Part shown: positions 45,401 to 57,327 of the stretch, in pieces
Layout of the letters: every line of letters begins with the position of its first letter
How positions within the stretch are numbered: the first letter of the stretch is position 1
Assembly: GCA_907163375.1 (NCBI GenBank)
Contig: CAJQUW010008698.1
Span: forward strand, 186,001 to 250,000
Direction: 5' to 3'
DNA length: 64,000 nt
Origin: Prostheceraeus crozeri
Taxonomy: Eukaryota > Platyhelminthes > Polycladida > Euryleptidae
Program-made: the position numbers and the translations under genes
Notes under the pieces: generated by a model
Told to the model about the DNA's origin: nothing
Seen by the model: only the letters and a program-made list of their open reading frames with translations
The model's database searches: none

Positions 45401-48400
45401 TAGAATAATCAAAGTTAAATTATTCTTCGTCTAGAACAAGAAGAGCATCGTTCTTTATAAATGCGCTCACTGCTGCAAATTTTCATGCATTGTATCTGGA
45501 AAGTGTGATAATCAGCCTTGGATCCGATCAATATTATGGTAACTGCATGTGTCAAGTGACTCTCGACATGAGCTCTGTCCAACAACTAAAGCAACTTGCT
45601 TCAATACTTCAATTCACTGCACTAAAATCTAGAAAGTAACATTTCACCCCAACTCACCGTGGTTTGTCCGCTTTTCATCGGCGTTGATTGAGATTCTGGA
45701 TACAGCGTGTTTGCACTGTCCGTGGCGTTGGTGGCGTTACAATTTGAATTCATGGACAGATCTTCGCCTTCCTTCACGACAGCTAACTCAGCCAACATCG
45801 CACGAGCCTCAGATAACAATTCACTCGTATTTTGCAAACTGGAATCAATATATCAAACTAATCTTCAATAAATATGTCTTCTAGAGCCAATAAAGCAGTA
45901 AACAGCTACTCTTGTTACTATCATCACATGAAAATATCACGCAACCTTTTATCAAAGAAAATAAACACTCTGTCACATTGTATTTGAATTCACAAGTGCA
46001 GGCAGTATAACAAACAGCTGATAGACATCAAAAGGGATGCAGGATTTTCGATGAAATTCAGTTTGATGTAGATTCATTTTCAACGTTTCGGGAAATAAAT
46101 CTAGAAAGAGTTCAACATGGAACTAGAGCGGTAAAAGACTTTGTTACTGTATACGCGATGACATCTTCATCGACAAATCAAATCATCTTCTTTAATCATC
46201 TATTGTTTTATCGTGCGAAGTGTTTACTAACCAGCAGACTTATAGCTGGAAACAAATAAAATTAATCTTTTCATGGTGAAAGTTTGGAAAATTTTCGTGA
46301 AATTGATATGTGACGATGCTGCAAGTGGATATAAAACAGTGCATCAAATTAAATAACAATTCATGTCCATAGTTAATCGAATAAATACTATGTTGATAAA
46401 ATACTTCGTCATTGTCTTTACGCAGTATATGCAAGCGCCATAAATAGAAACCCCTGTTCATGCTCAGAAGCGCTCCTTGCAACATGTGAATTCAGTTAAT
46501 CCATGAGGTCCAATACCATTTCTTACCTCCAATGAAAGGTCGAAGATTAGACAAATATCCATCCAGCAAGTCAACACCGCCCATGTGGCGATTGTATGTG
46601 TCAGTGATGAGCAATTTTTTCAGCTTGCATTTTTACTCGTCTGTTTGCTGGCATCATTGGCATGCACTTCGCATAATTGCTAGCAACCGTCACTGATCCT
46701 TGATTGTCACTGGATCGTACAAGACAATGATTTTTTGTTGAATATGCTATGAAACTTCCACGATATTTTTTTGTTTCCTTTGCACTCGGAAACGAAGAAT
46801 TTTGGATGCAATTATTTCGCGAACTTCCGATTGCTTTTCTGGATTTACGTTTCAAATCTCAACTCTTCAAATAGAAGAAGCGAACAGAACATGTTGTCAA
46901 ATATCAGAACAGGATCCTTTTGAGCTGGAAACATGTTGCGTACAGTTTCTGACAACATGAGTCCTAAGGGGAGCATCGGACATATTTCCACATTTTTTCC
47001 ACCACGAGGAAATGCATTGTCGTTCTATCATCTGCCACTAATACCCAGTTTTGAAGTCCAAATCGCATCGGTTTATATATATTTTTTGCATCTATGTTGG
47101 CCAAAATAAGCAGCGATCTGCTCGTCGATGGAGAGATATTTAGAGTTCAAACCGAACTGTTTCAGATTTTCATTGACGAGATCAATCAAAGGACGTAGTT
47201 TGGCCCACCTATTAGTCAAACAAAGATAGTTATTATCCACTACATGAAAAAACTGATTGCTCAAATTCGGGGTTATGAGAAATCAGCTGGGAAATAGGTG
47301 AGAGTCTTTCAACGTCAACTTGCTTTTTGTCGTTCTGTTGGTAATTGCAGGGGTGGGCCGCCATGTTTGGATCTGTGACACATTTTGTCACATCTTGATA
47401 TTCGAGATTTGTCACAATTTATCACATACCGATGGGCGCAAATGTCACATTTTGTCACATGTTGATGAAAACACTTGACCAAAATTTGACCTATGCCAGT
47501 TCGCAGAAGATTCCAGGCAGCTATCAATTTTGCCTTAAAGGCCAATTTTTTAAGTAGAACATTTGACGTAATATTCATAATATATATCAAACGGGGTTAT
47601 AACGGGACAAAATTGAGAAAAATCGTTAATTTATTAATTATTACTAATTATAGTTACATAGGGGTGGCATCAGTGGTACAGTGGCTAAGTGCTTGGCCTG
47701 GCGATTTTTCGTGTCATTGAAGGAAGGGCATCCGAACTAAAAGATCACAACGCTCCAGACTGAAGTCTGACTATGTCAGCACCGTCCAAGACTTCAATAT
47801 GGGGAGTAGAGACGTTAAACCACCATTTCATTCCCATGGAGAATTGCCATTGAAGGTCTGCAGCATCTACCTCGAGATTTGATGTAATAACGAAACAGAG
47901 CATGGGTAAAACCGGGACACACTTTAAGTGAAAAAATGGCACTCAAACCTTGTAGTCTTATTACAATTGATTCTTATTATAGTCTCGATTTTATTTACGA
48001 TTCATTACCTATAGCAAACATGATTGCATAATAAACACGTACTCGAAGATGTTTCACAATGTGAATTCACAGACCATATTATCTCACAGAAAAGAGGAAA
48101 ACTTCGTTTTCAGTGAATAAATGCCACTCAGTTTTATAGCGATTTCTATTACTTTTGTTATGTATTCAGATCAATGGTAAATATAAATACATGCGTGTGC
48201 ATTATAGGAAGTATACATTCACAGTGACTCCTACGGTCTGGACATGACAATCAAGAAACGTATGGCCACATACAATGAATGTTACAATTGGGCCATCACA
48301 CAACACGTCAAAGTCAACTTTGAAAGTCGGACAAATAACAGCTCCATTTGCCTGGAGCAAGTACAATTCGCAATGTGGAGCAAGAAGGGGGGAAATATAA

Positions 48401-51400
48401 ATCTTGCATATCCCTAATGCAAATTATCATCAAAGAATAGAGGAACATTAGAATAAAGACCTTCTGGAGAACATGACTTCGTTATTTCATTCAAACGAAG
48501 TTAATGCCCCTCTGTGACTTTGTTCATATTTTGTCAGAAATTTTTTCCATGACTTTGTCACATTTTGTCACACAAACAGCAACAAACGCACATTTTGTCA
48601 CATTTTATTTTGAGATGAAAAATTGTCACATACTGTCACGTTTTGTCACATCGGCCCAATCCTGTAATTGAATAACTAAAGCTTGTACTCTTAATTATAA
48701 CAGATTCATTTAAATGGTCAATGGGATGTCTGCTTCAAATGTTAGAAGGATTTGAATTTGACATCTAAAAAAAGTGGCAGTGCCCAATGTTCCCTTTGAG
48801 AACAGCGAACTGATTTTTTCATGTAGATAGTGCTGGTTTAAACTAAGATGTAAGTTACATATATGTCACAAATTTTAAGTGAGTGAGTGATAATATCATA
48901 AAAGGAAAAAAATAATTGTCTATTAACCGCTATTCAAAAAAAGTCATAATTTTGCGATAGCACTATTTAGCGTCAAAAACAAAGAAGTGAAAGTTGGGAA
49001 TTTTGTCTACCTTAACAGATCTGAAAATGCTCGTAGAGACTAAGTTGAGTAACTTGTATGTGAAGAAAATTCCAGCATAAAAGCTGTTAAAACAATTTAA
49101 TGTTCCCACATTGGGTGTAAATGGGTTAACCGAGCACCTTTCTTCCAAGAGGCCGAGTTTTATTTATCCCACCCTTCTCTTTTACCTTTGTATCCCACAC
49201 ACATTTGTACTGAGTGTTTAGCAAGAATGCCGAGGATACCTAGTTAAAAGTCTAACAATTGAACCCAGGTATCCCGGAAGCATGGCAAACAATCTATCAC
49301 AAAGTCAATACAGAAAATCAATTCGGTTACTTCATTCGAATAATCATATATCAAAACATAATTTAAACTATGACTCATCGACAGCATAAAATTAGTTCAC
49401 CAGGCATTAACTGGCGCAATAAGTAGAATAGTACAAATAATACCCTATTGAAAAATCAAGTAAAATGATGCTTGAATTACTAAAGGAAAATTTGCTTGTC
49501 TTGTCATGTTGCAGGTAATTCACACTTGCAACGTCTTGAAGACCCCAAACTGTGGCTATTGTTATTGTGAGGTTTACTCCAATCATTCTCTTGGATTCAT
49601 TTCGAATTCTTCGAGTACGTTCATGGATTGTAAAGTATTAGTTTTCAACATGGATTATATACCTAGATAGTTTTCAACATGACCTATATAATCTAGATGA
49701 CTAGACTTCGAGTAATACAATCGCTTCGCTAAATAATAATGGATCCTGTGGTAAAAAGAACGAGAAAAGTATCCTTCATTGACAAAAAAATTGTGAAATA
49801 ATTATACTATGAGAAGTTTCATCTTTGATGACTGCAAATTCTGCAGTTTTTCATGTCTAGGACACATTACAAATTCGGCAACAAGTAATTGGTGCGGGAA
49901 AATTACCATCGAACTTGAATGAATTTTGTTCAAATATGTTTTTAAACGTCAAATGAAACACTGGTCTTCAAACAAACGTCTTTCTGAACACTGTGATAAG
50001 AGCTAAGGATGAAGGATGTCTTCATTAAGACACGAATACCACATCCATGATTAAACTCACCTGTCTGTATTATCCACAGCGTCATCTTCATCCAGAGGTG
50101 GTAATCGAAAATCACTCTCTTCTTCCTCCTCCTCCAGCATTCCATTGCCGCCCTCGTCTTCTGTTGCGTCCATCTCTGGACAATGGAAGTTGGGAATAAT
50201 GCTGGTGATTGGTTGACCGATCAACTGAGCTTCGTTGTATCCGAACAACATCTGTGCCAGCGTCGTATTGCAGGAATGAATAGAATCGTCCGACCGTACA
50301 GTCACTAGACCAGAAATGTTGGCAAAAAGCCAAAGTGTGAGAAGCCATGGTGACGAGTCAGACGAATTCGATAAACAATCTACAAGGGAGATCATCAAAT
50401 CACAAGGCACTACCGCATCGATGACACTACTAGTCTAACAATATTCAGTTATTTATTTATTTACTATTATTAGCAACTTTAGTAAGGCTTTCGACAAGCT
50501 ACCTCATTTGCCATCCTTAATGCTTGTGTGAAATTTGGTATTCCACCGCCAGTCATTATGTGCATTGCCAGTTTCCTTTCTGATGGACTTCTAAGGGTAG
50601 CTGTGAATAACTGCTGCTCTTCGTGGACGTCTGTATATAGCGGAGTTCCTCAGGATAGCGTCTTGGGAACCATTCTGTTTGCCATGACTATTGATGACTT
50701 AAAATCTGTGTGTTCTAATACGAAAGTCATAAAGTATGCAGAAGACGTTTTATTCTTACATTTTATAAGAGATCACATCGATGATAGATTGTAGATCGAA
50801 TGGGATAATGTCATTAAATGGTGTTCATCTATTGACCTTCCTATCAATATTACTAAATGTAGAGTCATGAATGTTGTTACCAGAGAGATTCTAACTTTGA
50901 ATCCTTTGATGACAGATGGGTCAATTCTCAAGGAAGTTGATAAGATCAAATTTTTGAGCATTTACATCTCATCTAACCTGAAGTGGAACTCTCATAGTTA
51001 TAAACAAGGATGTAAATGCCAGTTTATTATACGGAAATTGCGGATAGCCACATGTCCTACGTTGTTACTATGCTTTCATGCGCTCTCTTTGTATTTAGTC
51101 TGATGCATCCTTCAGAAATTTGCCAGACTATTTTTTGACAGATTAATGTGTGTTAAACGTCGAACATTTCGTATTATCGGTTTATAGCACAAAGACAACG
51201 ATTCCATAATCTCAGTGATTAATCAATCATGTCAAAAACGTTTCTATGATATTGTGCGGTTCGACAACCATCCATTGCGCGAAATTTTCCAAATGAGAAC
51301 AGACAATAACATTGCACGTTCCTCTGGCCTCCTTATCTTTCGTTGTCGCAAACCCCTTGCACGCATGAAACGCTTGAATAGATCATTTATGAGGTTCTGC

Positions 51401-54400
51401 AAGTGAATTATGGCGATTTTCTGCTGTGCTTCCTGTGTTGTAACTTTTATGCTATTATACATATTATTTCTGTGTATTTTCTTGTGATGTGCTCACCGAA
51501 TAATGTAAATTTGTGAGACAATAAAGAATACTTATTATTATCATTTATTATTATTACTAATTAATTCCGCTTTTCTCAGACATATTCGTCTTTCTGATTT
51601 CTTTGACTGTTGCATTTTTCTCTAGTCCTCTCAAGATATTTCCGCAGAGCTTGTACGCTTCCGGATGAGAATGGTCAAACGAGTGTTGTTAATGAGAATT
51701 CAACCAGTTAAATGAGTTTGCTTTATTAGTGCATCTGAAACTTTGGACGAAAAGATTTATTGTGTTATTATGATAGAATATTGTTTTCATTGGATACTCA
51801 TAAAATTTATCATTTTTAGATCTGAATAATTCACTGTTGTCACTGTAGTCTGTTTTCAAGGACAATATCTAGGAAGTGCATTCAAAATAGCAAGTTGCGA
51901 TGAGTTAAAGAAGAGAGACGTGGGATTATCTAGGCATTTCAACGTTATTTGATATCGTTGATGTGTTTATATGACGCAAGAAATTATTTTGAACATTTCA
52001 TTCACTTCCCACATATTGTACTTGAAAATGTGCCTAGAAAACATGTCCAAAACGTTGACGAATTTTGTATTTCTACTTAGCTTCTGCGTTTTCATTTTAC
52101 GTCAACTGTCTGTCCATTCTTCGCAAGATTGGACGAAGTGAAGCTTTTACATCACTATTCCAGCTCTGGAATCTTGGACGGTGCTGATCTAGTCACACTT
52201 CAGATGGGGCGTTGCTACATTTTTAGTCTCGATACCCTTCCTGCCGATTTCCTATGATATCGTGAACGGGGCCCCACCACACGACAGTGATCACCAAGTC
52301 AAGCACTCAATTATTGTGTCACGGAGACGACAAAATAATACAATATTACGAGTAAAGTATTTATTCAATGGTTTTCTGATACCGCTATTTAAAGCATTAG
52401 ATCATAATAGGCATTTACCCAGAAAGCAGAAGGAACATCATAAAAAACAATAATTTGACCAAAAATTGCTGGATATACAGACAAAAGAATCATGCTTGTT
52501 GTTCAATAATCAAATTACACAAGCGGATATATTTATTTGACATTAGAGACTGATTACCATGGATTTCAGGGACTTCAACATATGAATATCATGACTGGAA
52601 AGACGGAGATATTTGCCTTTGTGACCTTATTCTCATTAATGATACGTTGCGGAATCCATTAAGAATATAATAAATAGGAAGTGAAACCAATCACTTATCA
52701 GCAACAAATACAGAAAGAGGAGCCAGACAAATTGTCAGGCAACTCTCACATTCCTGTGTGGCGGCGTTTGATTAATAATTCATAAACATTTCGACAACCA
52801 GAATTCAAGGCTGCTGTCTCATCGCCCAAATATTCAACTTTCACACGTTGCAGGTTGACGTACTATCAATTTCAACTTTTTTCAACGGACAATAGGATCT
52901 CTAAATAATGTGATTTGAATAGTCGATATCCATCACGAAAATAGATAAAAAGAGCAAGTTATGTATCGAAGGAAGCACCTGACAATTTAATAATTATTCA
53001 TGTGATGATTAGGATTAATGAGATTCTAGCTAGTTCCGACTCGATATCAAAATTCAATGCGAAATACTATAAAAGCGATTTTATAGGGCACTTGAAAATT
53101 GAGAACAACACTCGATTTGCATACGAGTATAGACCTATAGTAGGACAGCGAAATTCACCATGAAGGAGTCTTTCAGAGGTCGTCGTGGAAATATTGAGGA
53201 CATTGGAAGCATTACTAAAAGTGGATGAAATAATCCATCCAAATACATTCTTCAATACTTATCTTTTGTCCTTGATCATTCTACCGTCCATGATGTGACG
53301 GTATCAGTTGTAGCCAGTCTCTATCATTACTCTTAAATGAGTCGAGAACAGATTTTAATGGATTGATGCTATGAAGTCAACATGTTCTAGGGATAATAAA
53401 GGTATGACTATCTTCACGCAAGCCTGCTGCAAGAAGATTAACAACATTCACTTCTACGCGAAGGCCGCAGCCAGCCATAACCTCATCGCTCAGGCCGCCC
53501 TGAAATCAAAACTTAATTTTCATTGTAAATTTACATGTACGAGTATATCACCCACAAGATATGTTGACTTAATGTAAACTAGTAATTCGTTTCTGACGTT
53601 TTTCGTAATTATGCTCGATATTTCTCTCTCACCATATACGTTTTTTTGACAATTGTAAAAATGATTGTCATTGTTGACTCAATAAACACGACTACTACTT
53701 AATGTTCTATAACATCTACAATTCTGAAATTATGCATGCAAAATGAAGCATTGAATTACATTACAAATTCACTTTACTTATCATAAAATATCTCAGAACA
53801 CCAGAGCAAATATTTGTTGGAAGGTTATTTATTTGAAACACCCAATTAAATTAGGCTGTAATAATGTCCATAGTCTAGCCATTTCCAAGAAATTCCCAGA
53901 AAATGTCTTGTGAAGGCCGGTGTAGACCATCAAGATGGTGAGTGCAAGAGTGAAGAAGGTAGAAGCCTTGTGTTAAGGACCTGGGCGCAGCGAGCTGCTG
54001 CGGACCAACAATCTTAGAAACATTGAGCTAAATGGGTCGAAGTCTCGGTAACGAATGGCGCTCACCTGATGACTCAGGTCCCTTTGAGTGCAGCATTTGC
54101 TGTTTCACATAACTGTCAACAGCCTTGTCATTTTCACTTGAGAATGGCCATGAAAACTTAGCCGAAATAAATATTAAATTGAAAAACTGAACGATCTCAT
54201 CAGATAAAATTGTGACATAAAGACTGTTGATAATAACGCGTGGTTATCACAATTATATAAATAGAAATGAAATTATGAACATGGAATGCTTTCTAAAATA
54301 ATAACCTTAAATTACTTCAAATTATCAAATTTTGAGAAAGTTGAAAGTTACAAGTATCTAACTTAAAATGCTATGAGTAAGCTTTATAAGATCTAAAGGA

Positions 54401-56795
54401 GGCCATCACAACACCGATCATGTCATCACATAAAAGGTAAACGTTGAATATATTGTGTGTATTTGCATTGTGCAAGTGCACCGTTCGACGGAATACACGT
54501 TTTCTTTTTTCATTTCATATTCTGCCATTTTTTCATGTCTATTTACAAATAGATTTCAGATCCTTCCAAGTGAATTTCATTACATCTTTAAAGTTGAGAT
54601 CGTTGATAGATATCTGAAATTTAATTGGAGAAATCTAAATTCGATTTGGAAATATCTGAATTAGACATGGAAAGGTGTAGAACACAACGCCCTCGAGTTT
54701 AGACGTGTACGAGTATACATAAATCTTGAATTGAAAATAGGTTTGACTTAATTGCCGATGTTTTGAATAATGAAAAAGGAAGTTTAGTTGTGACTTTTAT
54801 TTCACGATCCTGAATATCAGCCAATCATTGACAGATAGTGCCGTCATTATTGGATATTGCTGTCAATGCAGCTAAGCCTAAATGGATGACATTAATCATA
54901 CATTGGTGTTGACAGGCCAATAAAAGTTACAGAGTTCAACACTGAATCTAAATAGAACTTCAGTTAATACTTGATTATCTGATTTCTTATAACTCTATTG
55001 TGTGCGTAGTTGCTGATAATAAATAGCCTGTGGAGAATATATGTGAGAAGAAATCGTTCTAGACGATTAAACTTGTGTTTTCGTGTATTTCATTAACAGC
55101 AAGCATATATACTGGAGAGAAGGGAATGTTAATTGCCTGAGAAAGAGAAACATGTTTAACAGGACTTCATCAGGTGTGAACTTCATGAAACATGTCGGTC
55201 GCAAAGCAAATAGATACATCGAGTCAACGATCGATAAACAAACGAGATATTTCTCAACAACACTGCCATAGAATTTCCTTGATGCATCGGCTGTTGTTGT
55301 TGCAACACATAGTGGAGACTAAAACTTTCGAATAAAGCGCACGAAAGATGTCGTTGGTGAAATACGGTGTAAACATGTGCAAACAATGAAACAAGTATAG
55401 CTACGTCTGATTTCTATCAAGTTTGAGTAGCCAATCGAAGGTTGATACAAAACAAAATAGTTTACAAGCGGAGCGTGTTCCTTCAGCAAACTTGGCCTCG
55501 CAAAGATTGATAAGATCATTGATAGTACAAAATTCATTGATTAGCTATGTCTTAATTATTCATTTTCCAATTAATGAGCTTAATTATCATCATTCCATGA
55601 AAGGTGATTGCATGTAAATTAGCAGTAGTACATGCATGGCTCATTAAGAACTCACCAGTCTCCTCTACACTGCTTAATAGCTGAGCAAATGCAGGGTTAC
55701 CAGACCTCGACTCCAATTCCTTTACCGATTTCCTTTGTACGATGGCAAAACAGGGAAAGGATTTGCCCATTTTTGTGCGGCCAGTGATACTTAACTTCAC
55801 TTTCTGCAAAGGCGACGCAACAGTATGTTCATGAAGGTGAACGCTCAACAATAGAATTATGGGTTTTTCATACCCTAATGACGAAATATTGAGACCTACG
55901 GTACAGCACTGAATATTAGACTGGATGCTCTGAATGCATTCATTCTTATTAATTCTACATTTTCGGATATATTAGTGCAAATTCATCACGCATACGTGCG
56001 AATGATATCATGAGCTATATACGAAGATTCAAGGACAAGGTAGGAAAACATTCGTGTCAATGGCAATTACAATCATTGCAATCAGCAAGAATAATTCATA
56101 AAATGCGATTATTCTCCAACTCTCTTAAAATATCACAATTTTCGGCCAAACTGTAGAAATTAAAATTTCAGTTAGGAATTCCAGAAAAATCGCATGATTT
56201 GATAAAGCATTCATTGATTTTTTCTACTTATCCCGTTCACAAATAGGCTGAATCAAATAAGGTGTAGGGCAGTCTTACTACACTGATAACTCTGAACAAG
56301 GTTGGGATAATGCAAATTATGTGAGTGTTGGTACCTCCCCACATGCTTCCGACATTTAAGTACCACATTAAGCTATTGAGAGCATTGAGTTATAATTTGA
56401 GGTTTTAATTTTGGTTATAATTAAGAAACACTTTGCTATCAAAAGAATGCTTGACATACCTTGTTGCCAATATTATCCCGTTTTCGACGACTTGACACTT
56501 CCTCAAGACTAGTGATGAACTGATCCAACTTTTGGCCGACCAATTCACTTGATTCTGTACATTCGAAGAGAGCTAAGGCCTGCTGATCACATCCTGTCAC
56601 CGTCCATCCGTCTTCGTCATCCTCATTTCTCAACTGAGATGATGGATGAAGAAGCAGAAGAGCCGTAAGCCTCTCCACAGGTTCAAGAGCAACCAAACAC
56701 TTCACATTTCTGTCTGATGACTCCTGACCAGATGAAAGGTGTGTTAGCCACATAGAGACAGGAATTCGCAATCCAGTGCTGTCCTCGCATTCTAG
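33446..56795 (-). CDS. PASK: PAS-domain serine/threonine kinase (host gene, 5' end missing)
   Basis: Eight well-supported exons and one candidate terminal exon have GT-AG sites and compatible phases. They encode, in order, the end of the first PAS region with the CLVALEPVERLTA signature, a second PAS region (FANISGLVTVRSDDSIHSCN, then LFGYNEAQLIG), a Ser/Thr/Asn-rich linker, a beta-rich HRDGSILELIYAV segment and a complete kinase domain. These match animal PAS kinase, a cytosolic/nuclear enzyme that senses metabolic state through its PAS regions and phosphorylates metabolic targets. The domain order and the PRLDEP-SYIFRQLVSAV stretch before the HRD loop are close to the vertebrate enzyme. The exons before residue ~200 (start of the PAS-A domain) were not found in 56796-64000. 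Introns reach ~8 kb and carry LINEs and SINEs. Confidence 0.9.
33733..33862 (-). CDS. PASK: PASK exon: kinase helices H-I
   Basis: Acceptor TTTTTCAG|TTACTT; donor CACG|GTGAGT. It encodes LLSIMLTTDPAKRADVAMIR and HSWLTQFVDIEKY, the C-terminal helices with the DP..R motif typical of kinases. Phase 0 entry, one base over at exit. Confidence 0.9.
33925..34069 (-). CDS. PASK: PASK exon: kinase C-lobe
   Basis: Acceptor CTATAG|ATATCG; donor CTCGAT|GTAAGC. It encodes YRGPEADVWSMGITLYTLMF, the helix F region with its aspartate. Confidence 0.95.
34100..34350. repeat. Diverged duplicate, copy 2
   Basis: Partner of 32940-33275, lying in the next intron. Its end runs into the fold-back at 34298-34463. 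Confidence 0.6.
34298..34463. mobile_element. Fold-back/MITE-like hairpin in a PASK intron
   Basis: Two ~65 bp arms (34301-34366 and 34396-34460) are near-perfect inverse copies built on CATAAATTTGGCTTAAGGGC and TTCTGCACAAAACTAAGTAA, with a ~30 bp loop. Part of one arm also ends the 33.2 kb duplicate, so the sequence is dispersed. No open frame. Confidence 0.6.
34470..35080. other. PASK intron, nothing recognised
   Basis: AT-rich intron sequence without a repeat or frame I can identify. Confidence 0.5.
35087..35867 (-). CDS. PASK: PASK exon: kinase N-lobe to activation segment
   Basis: Contains the glycine loop IGKGAFGFV, the VVVK lysine, HRDIKDEN catalytic loop, LIDFGAAA metal-binding motif and FCSPE. 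Acceptor CCTAG|GCGAC and donor AATGA|GTAAGT. All catalytic residues are present. Confidence 0.95.
36841..37192 (-). CDS. PASK: PASK exon: pre-kinase beta-rich segment
   Basis: Acceptor TTTACAG|GTGAAA; donor TGCAG|GTGAGA. EGCFQGRGRHRDGSILELIY and VVWVSRNPE resemble the third PAS-like region just before the kinase in animal PASK. Confidence 0.85.
37193..39410. other. PASK intron, nothing recognised
   Basis: No convincing coding frame. Some fragments may be old repeats, but I cannot name them. Confidence 0.4.
39415..40735 (+). pseudogene. RTE-like LINE, 5'-truncated, broken
   Basis: The first frame (39421-39882) has MYKVMAKILQKRIEAKEGTI, then EQAGFRAGRGTTDQIF, motif A FIDFEKAFDSIW and motif B LQGCPLSPHLFN. 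After a TAG at 39880-39882 the same frame continues with motif C YADDIVLVADS (39898-39930) and ends at a TGA near 39990. The C-terminal part (40020-40670) is in another frame: FKYLGVLFSQN, YGSESWILKS, WFGHVERM and RPRGRPRINWW. That ending is typical of RTE/BovB-type LINEs. The 5' end is truncated and one stop plus one frameshift break it. It lies antisense in a PASK intron. Confidence 0.85.
40740..45650. other. PASK intron, nothing recognised
   Basis: Several short frames, none with recognisable motifs. No RNA gene or clear repeat structure was found. A further small exon could be hidden, but the flanking exon phases already match. Confidence 0.35.
45658..45838 (-). CDS. PASK: PASK exon: Ser/Asn-rich linker
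   Basis: Acceptor TTCCAG|TTTGC; donor CCACG|GTGAGT. 181 nt, phase-compatible with both neighbours. It encodes a helix (SELLSEARAMLAELAVVKEG) and a low-complexity tail; no domain. Supported mainly by splice sites and phase. Confidence 0.7.
45840..47370. other. PASK intron, nothing recognised
   Basis: No coding or repeat structure that I can support. Confidence 0.35.
47376..47465. repeat. TGTCACA-rich short repeat, copy 1
   Basis: Words of the type ACATTTTGTCACA recur about six times. A second cluster is at 48520-48655, so the two bracket the SINE and a further ~700 bp. Confidence 0.55.
47661..47835 (+). repeat. tRNA-derived SINE, copy 1
   Basis: The head GGTGGCATCAGTGGTACAGT and GGCTAAGTGCTTGGCCTGGC resembles a tRNA 5' half with an A box. 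It is followed by GAAGGGCATCCG, a central TGACTATGTCAGCACCGTCC and the tail GTAGAGACGTTAAACCACCA. This order matches widespread invertebrate tRNA SINEs. An inverse diverged copy is at 52168-52297. Confidence 0.7.
48520..48655. repeat. TGTCACA-rich short repeat, copy 2
   Basis: CACATTTTGTCACA words repeated at least four times in full or in part, as at 47376-47465. Confidence 0.55.
48660..50055. other. PASK intron, nothing recognised
   Basis: AT-rich sequence without an identifiable element. Confidence 0.4.
50061..50379 (-). CDS. PASK: PASK exon: second PAS region
   Basis: Acceptor CTTGTAG|ATTG; donor GACAG|GTGAGT. It encodes ISGLVTVRSDDSIHSCN, MLFGYNEAQLIGQPITSIIP, then an acidic EEEEEE patch. 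Strong match to the PAS fold with its GY..xELIG core. Confidence 0.9.
50461..51545 (+). pseudogene. CR1-like LINE 3' half, broken
   Basis: Motif A NFSKAFDKLPH (about 50472) lies in a different frame from GIPPPVIMCIASFLSDG and the motif B-like SGVPQDSVLGTILF. Motif C reads YAEDVLFL instead of YADD. A later frame (50867-51103) has IKFLSIYISSNLKWNSH (thumb region), and 51215-51406 has RFYDIVRFDNHPLREIF, the usual C-terminal motif. It ends with ACAATAAAGAATACTTATTA, a CR1-type 3' tail of short ATT repeats. Several stops and frame changes; no longer active. Confidence 0.8.
51550..52160. other. PASK intron, nothing recognised
   Basis: No feature supported. Confidence 0.4.
52168..52297 (-). repeat. 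tRNA-derived SINE, copy 2
   Basis: On the plus strand TCTTGGACGGTGCTGATCTA, CACTTCAG and TACCCTTCCTGCCGA are the inverse of the 47661-47835 SINE, diverged at many sites. The tail end is lost. Confidence 0.65.
52300..53900. other. PASK intron, nothing firm
   Basis: No coding frame recognised. CAATAAACACGACTACTACT near 53680 looks like another LINE 3' tail with a short repeat end, but no body could be assigned. Confidence 0.35.
53907..54095 (+). repeat. LINE 3' end, second copy
   Basis: Matches 32638-32843: CTTGTGAAGGCCGGTGTA, TTGTGTTAAGGACCTGGGCG, ATTGAGCTAAATGGGTCGAA and TGACTCAGGTCCCTTTGAG occur in the same order. 5'-truncated. Confidence 0.75.
54541..54690 (+). repeat. Diverged copy of the 5.5 kb repeat family
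   Basis: ATTTCAGATCCTTCC, AAAGTTGAGATCGTTGATAG, ATATCTGAAATTTAATTGG and GACATGGAAAGG keep the order seen at 5588-5810. Confidence 0.6.
54700..55650. other. PASK intron, nothing recognised
   Basis: No feature supported. Confidence 0.4.
55656..55803 (-). CDS. PASK: PASK exon between PAS regions
   Basis: Acceptor TTTGCAG|AAAGTG; donor ACTG|GTGAGT. It encodes KVKLSITGRTKMGKSFPCF, the beta strands before the second PAS region. It enters in phase 0 and leaves one base. Confidence 0.85.
55810..56455. other. PASK intron, nothing recognised
   Basis: AT-rich intron without a recognisable element. Confidence 0.4.
56460..56795 (-). CDS. PASK: PASK exon: end of first PAS region
   Basis: Acceptor TTTCAG|CTAGAA at 56796; donor AACAAG|GTATGT at 56459. 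It encodes RIPVSMWLTH and CLVALEPVERLTA, matching vertebrate PASK, then ECTESSELVGQKLDQFITSL, a PAS-like segment. Phase 0 at both ends. Confidence 0.9.
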
Positions 56796-56799
56796 CTGA

Positions 56800-57325
56800 A
56801 AGTCAAAGAAGTAATTCATGTTTACCATAAGAATTTAGTCAATGAGATCAGAAGAATAATTATGAAATTGTTGATCATTTGTTTCTTGTGCATTTATCGG
56901 TTTTTACAAACATCGATATTTGAGATCATCATGAGTAAATCGACATAAATAGTCACTGATTGTTTCTGCAACAGCAAATGTAAAATGTGCTTAGGTTTCA
57001 TATCATCGTAAACCTTCGAGCTTAAGGATGCAGTTCACAATAACTGAATTGCCACAACAATCTATGCGTGTTTGCTCGTGCACAGCGGTTTACAGAAGCT
57101 GGGAGACAGAAGACTGAACGATATTCAGAGATACGAGAAGACGCCCATTTCAAATCAGCTTCTCTTCAATCCAGTTACGCAATTGAATATCATTATCATT
57201 ATATCTTATCATATGCCATTTTACAGACGTTGTCTTAGACCATCATCTGTTGGGAGTCGTGATACTCGTAATTTTAAAGAAAACGAGGCAGCATGAAAAA
57301 CCGAAGCCTTGCGCATTTCACACGT
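56800..57325. other. Upstream of the first PASK exon found, nothing recognised
   Basis: Either PASK intron or 5' flank. I searched the minus strand for a PAS-A exon and did not find one. Confidence 0.35.
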
Positions 57326-57327
57326 TG

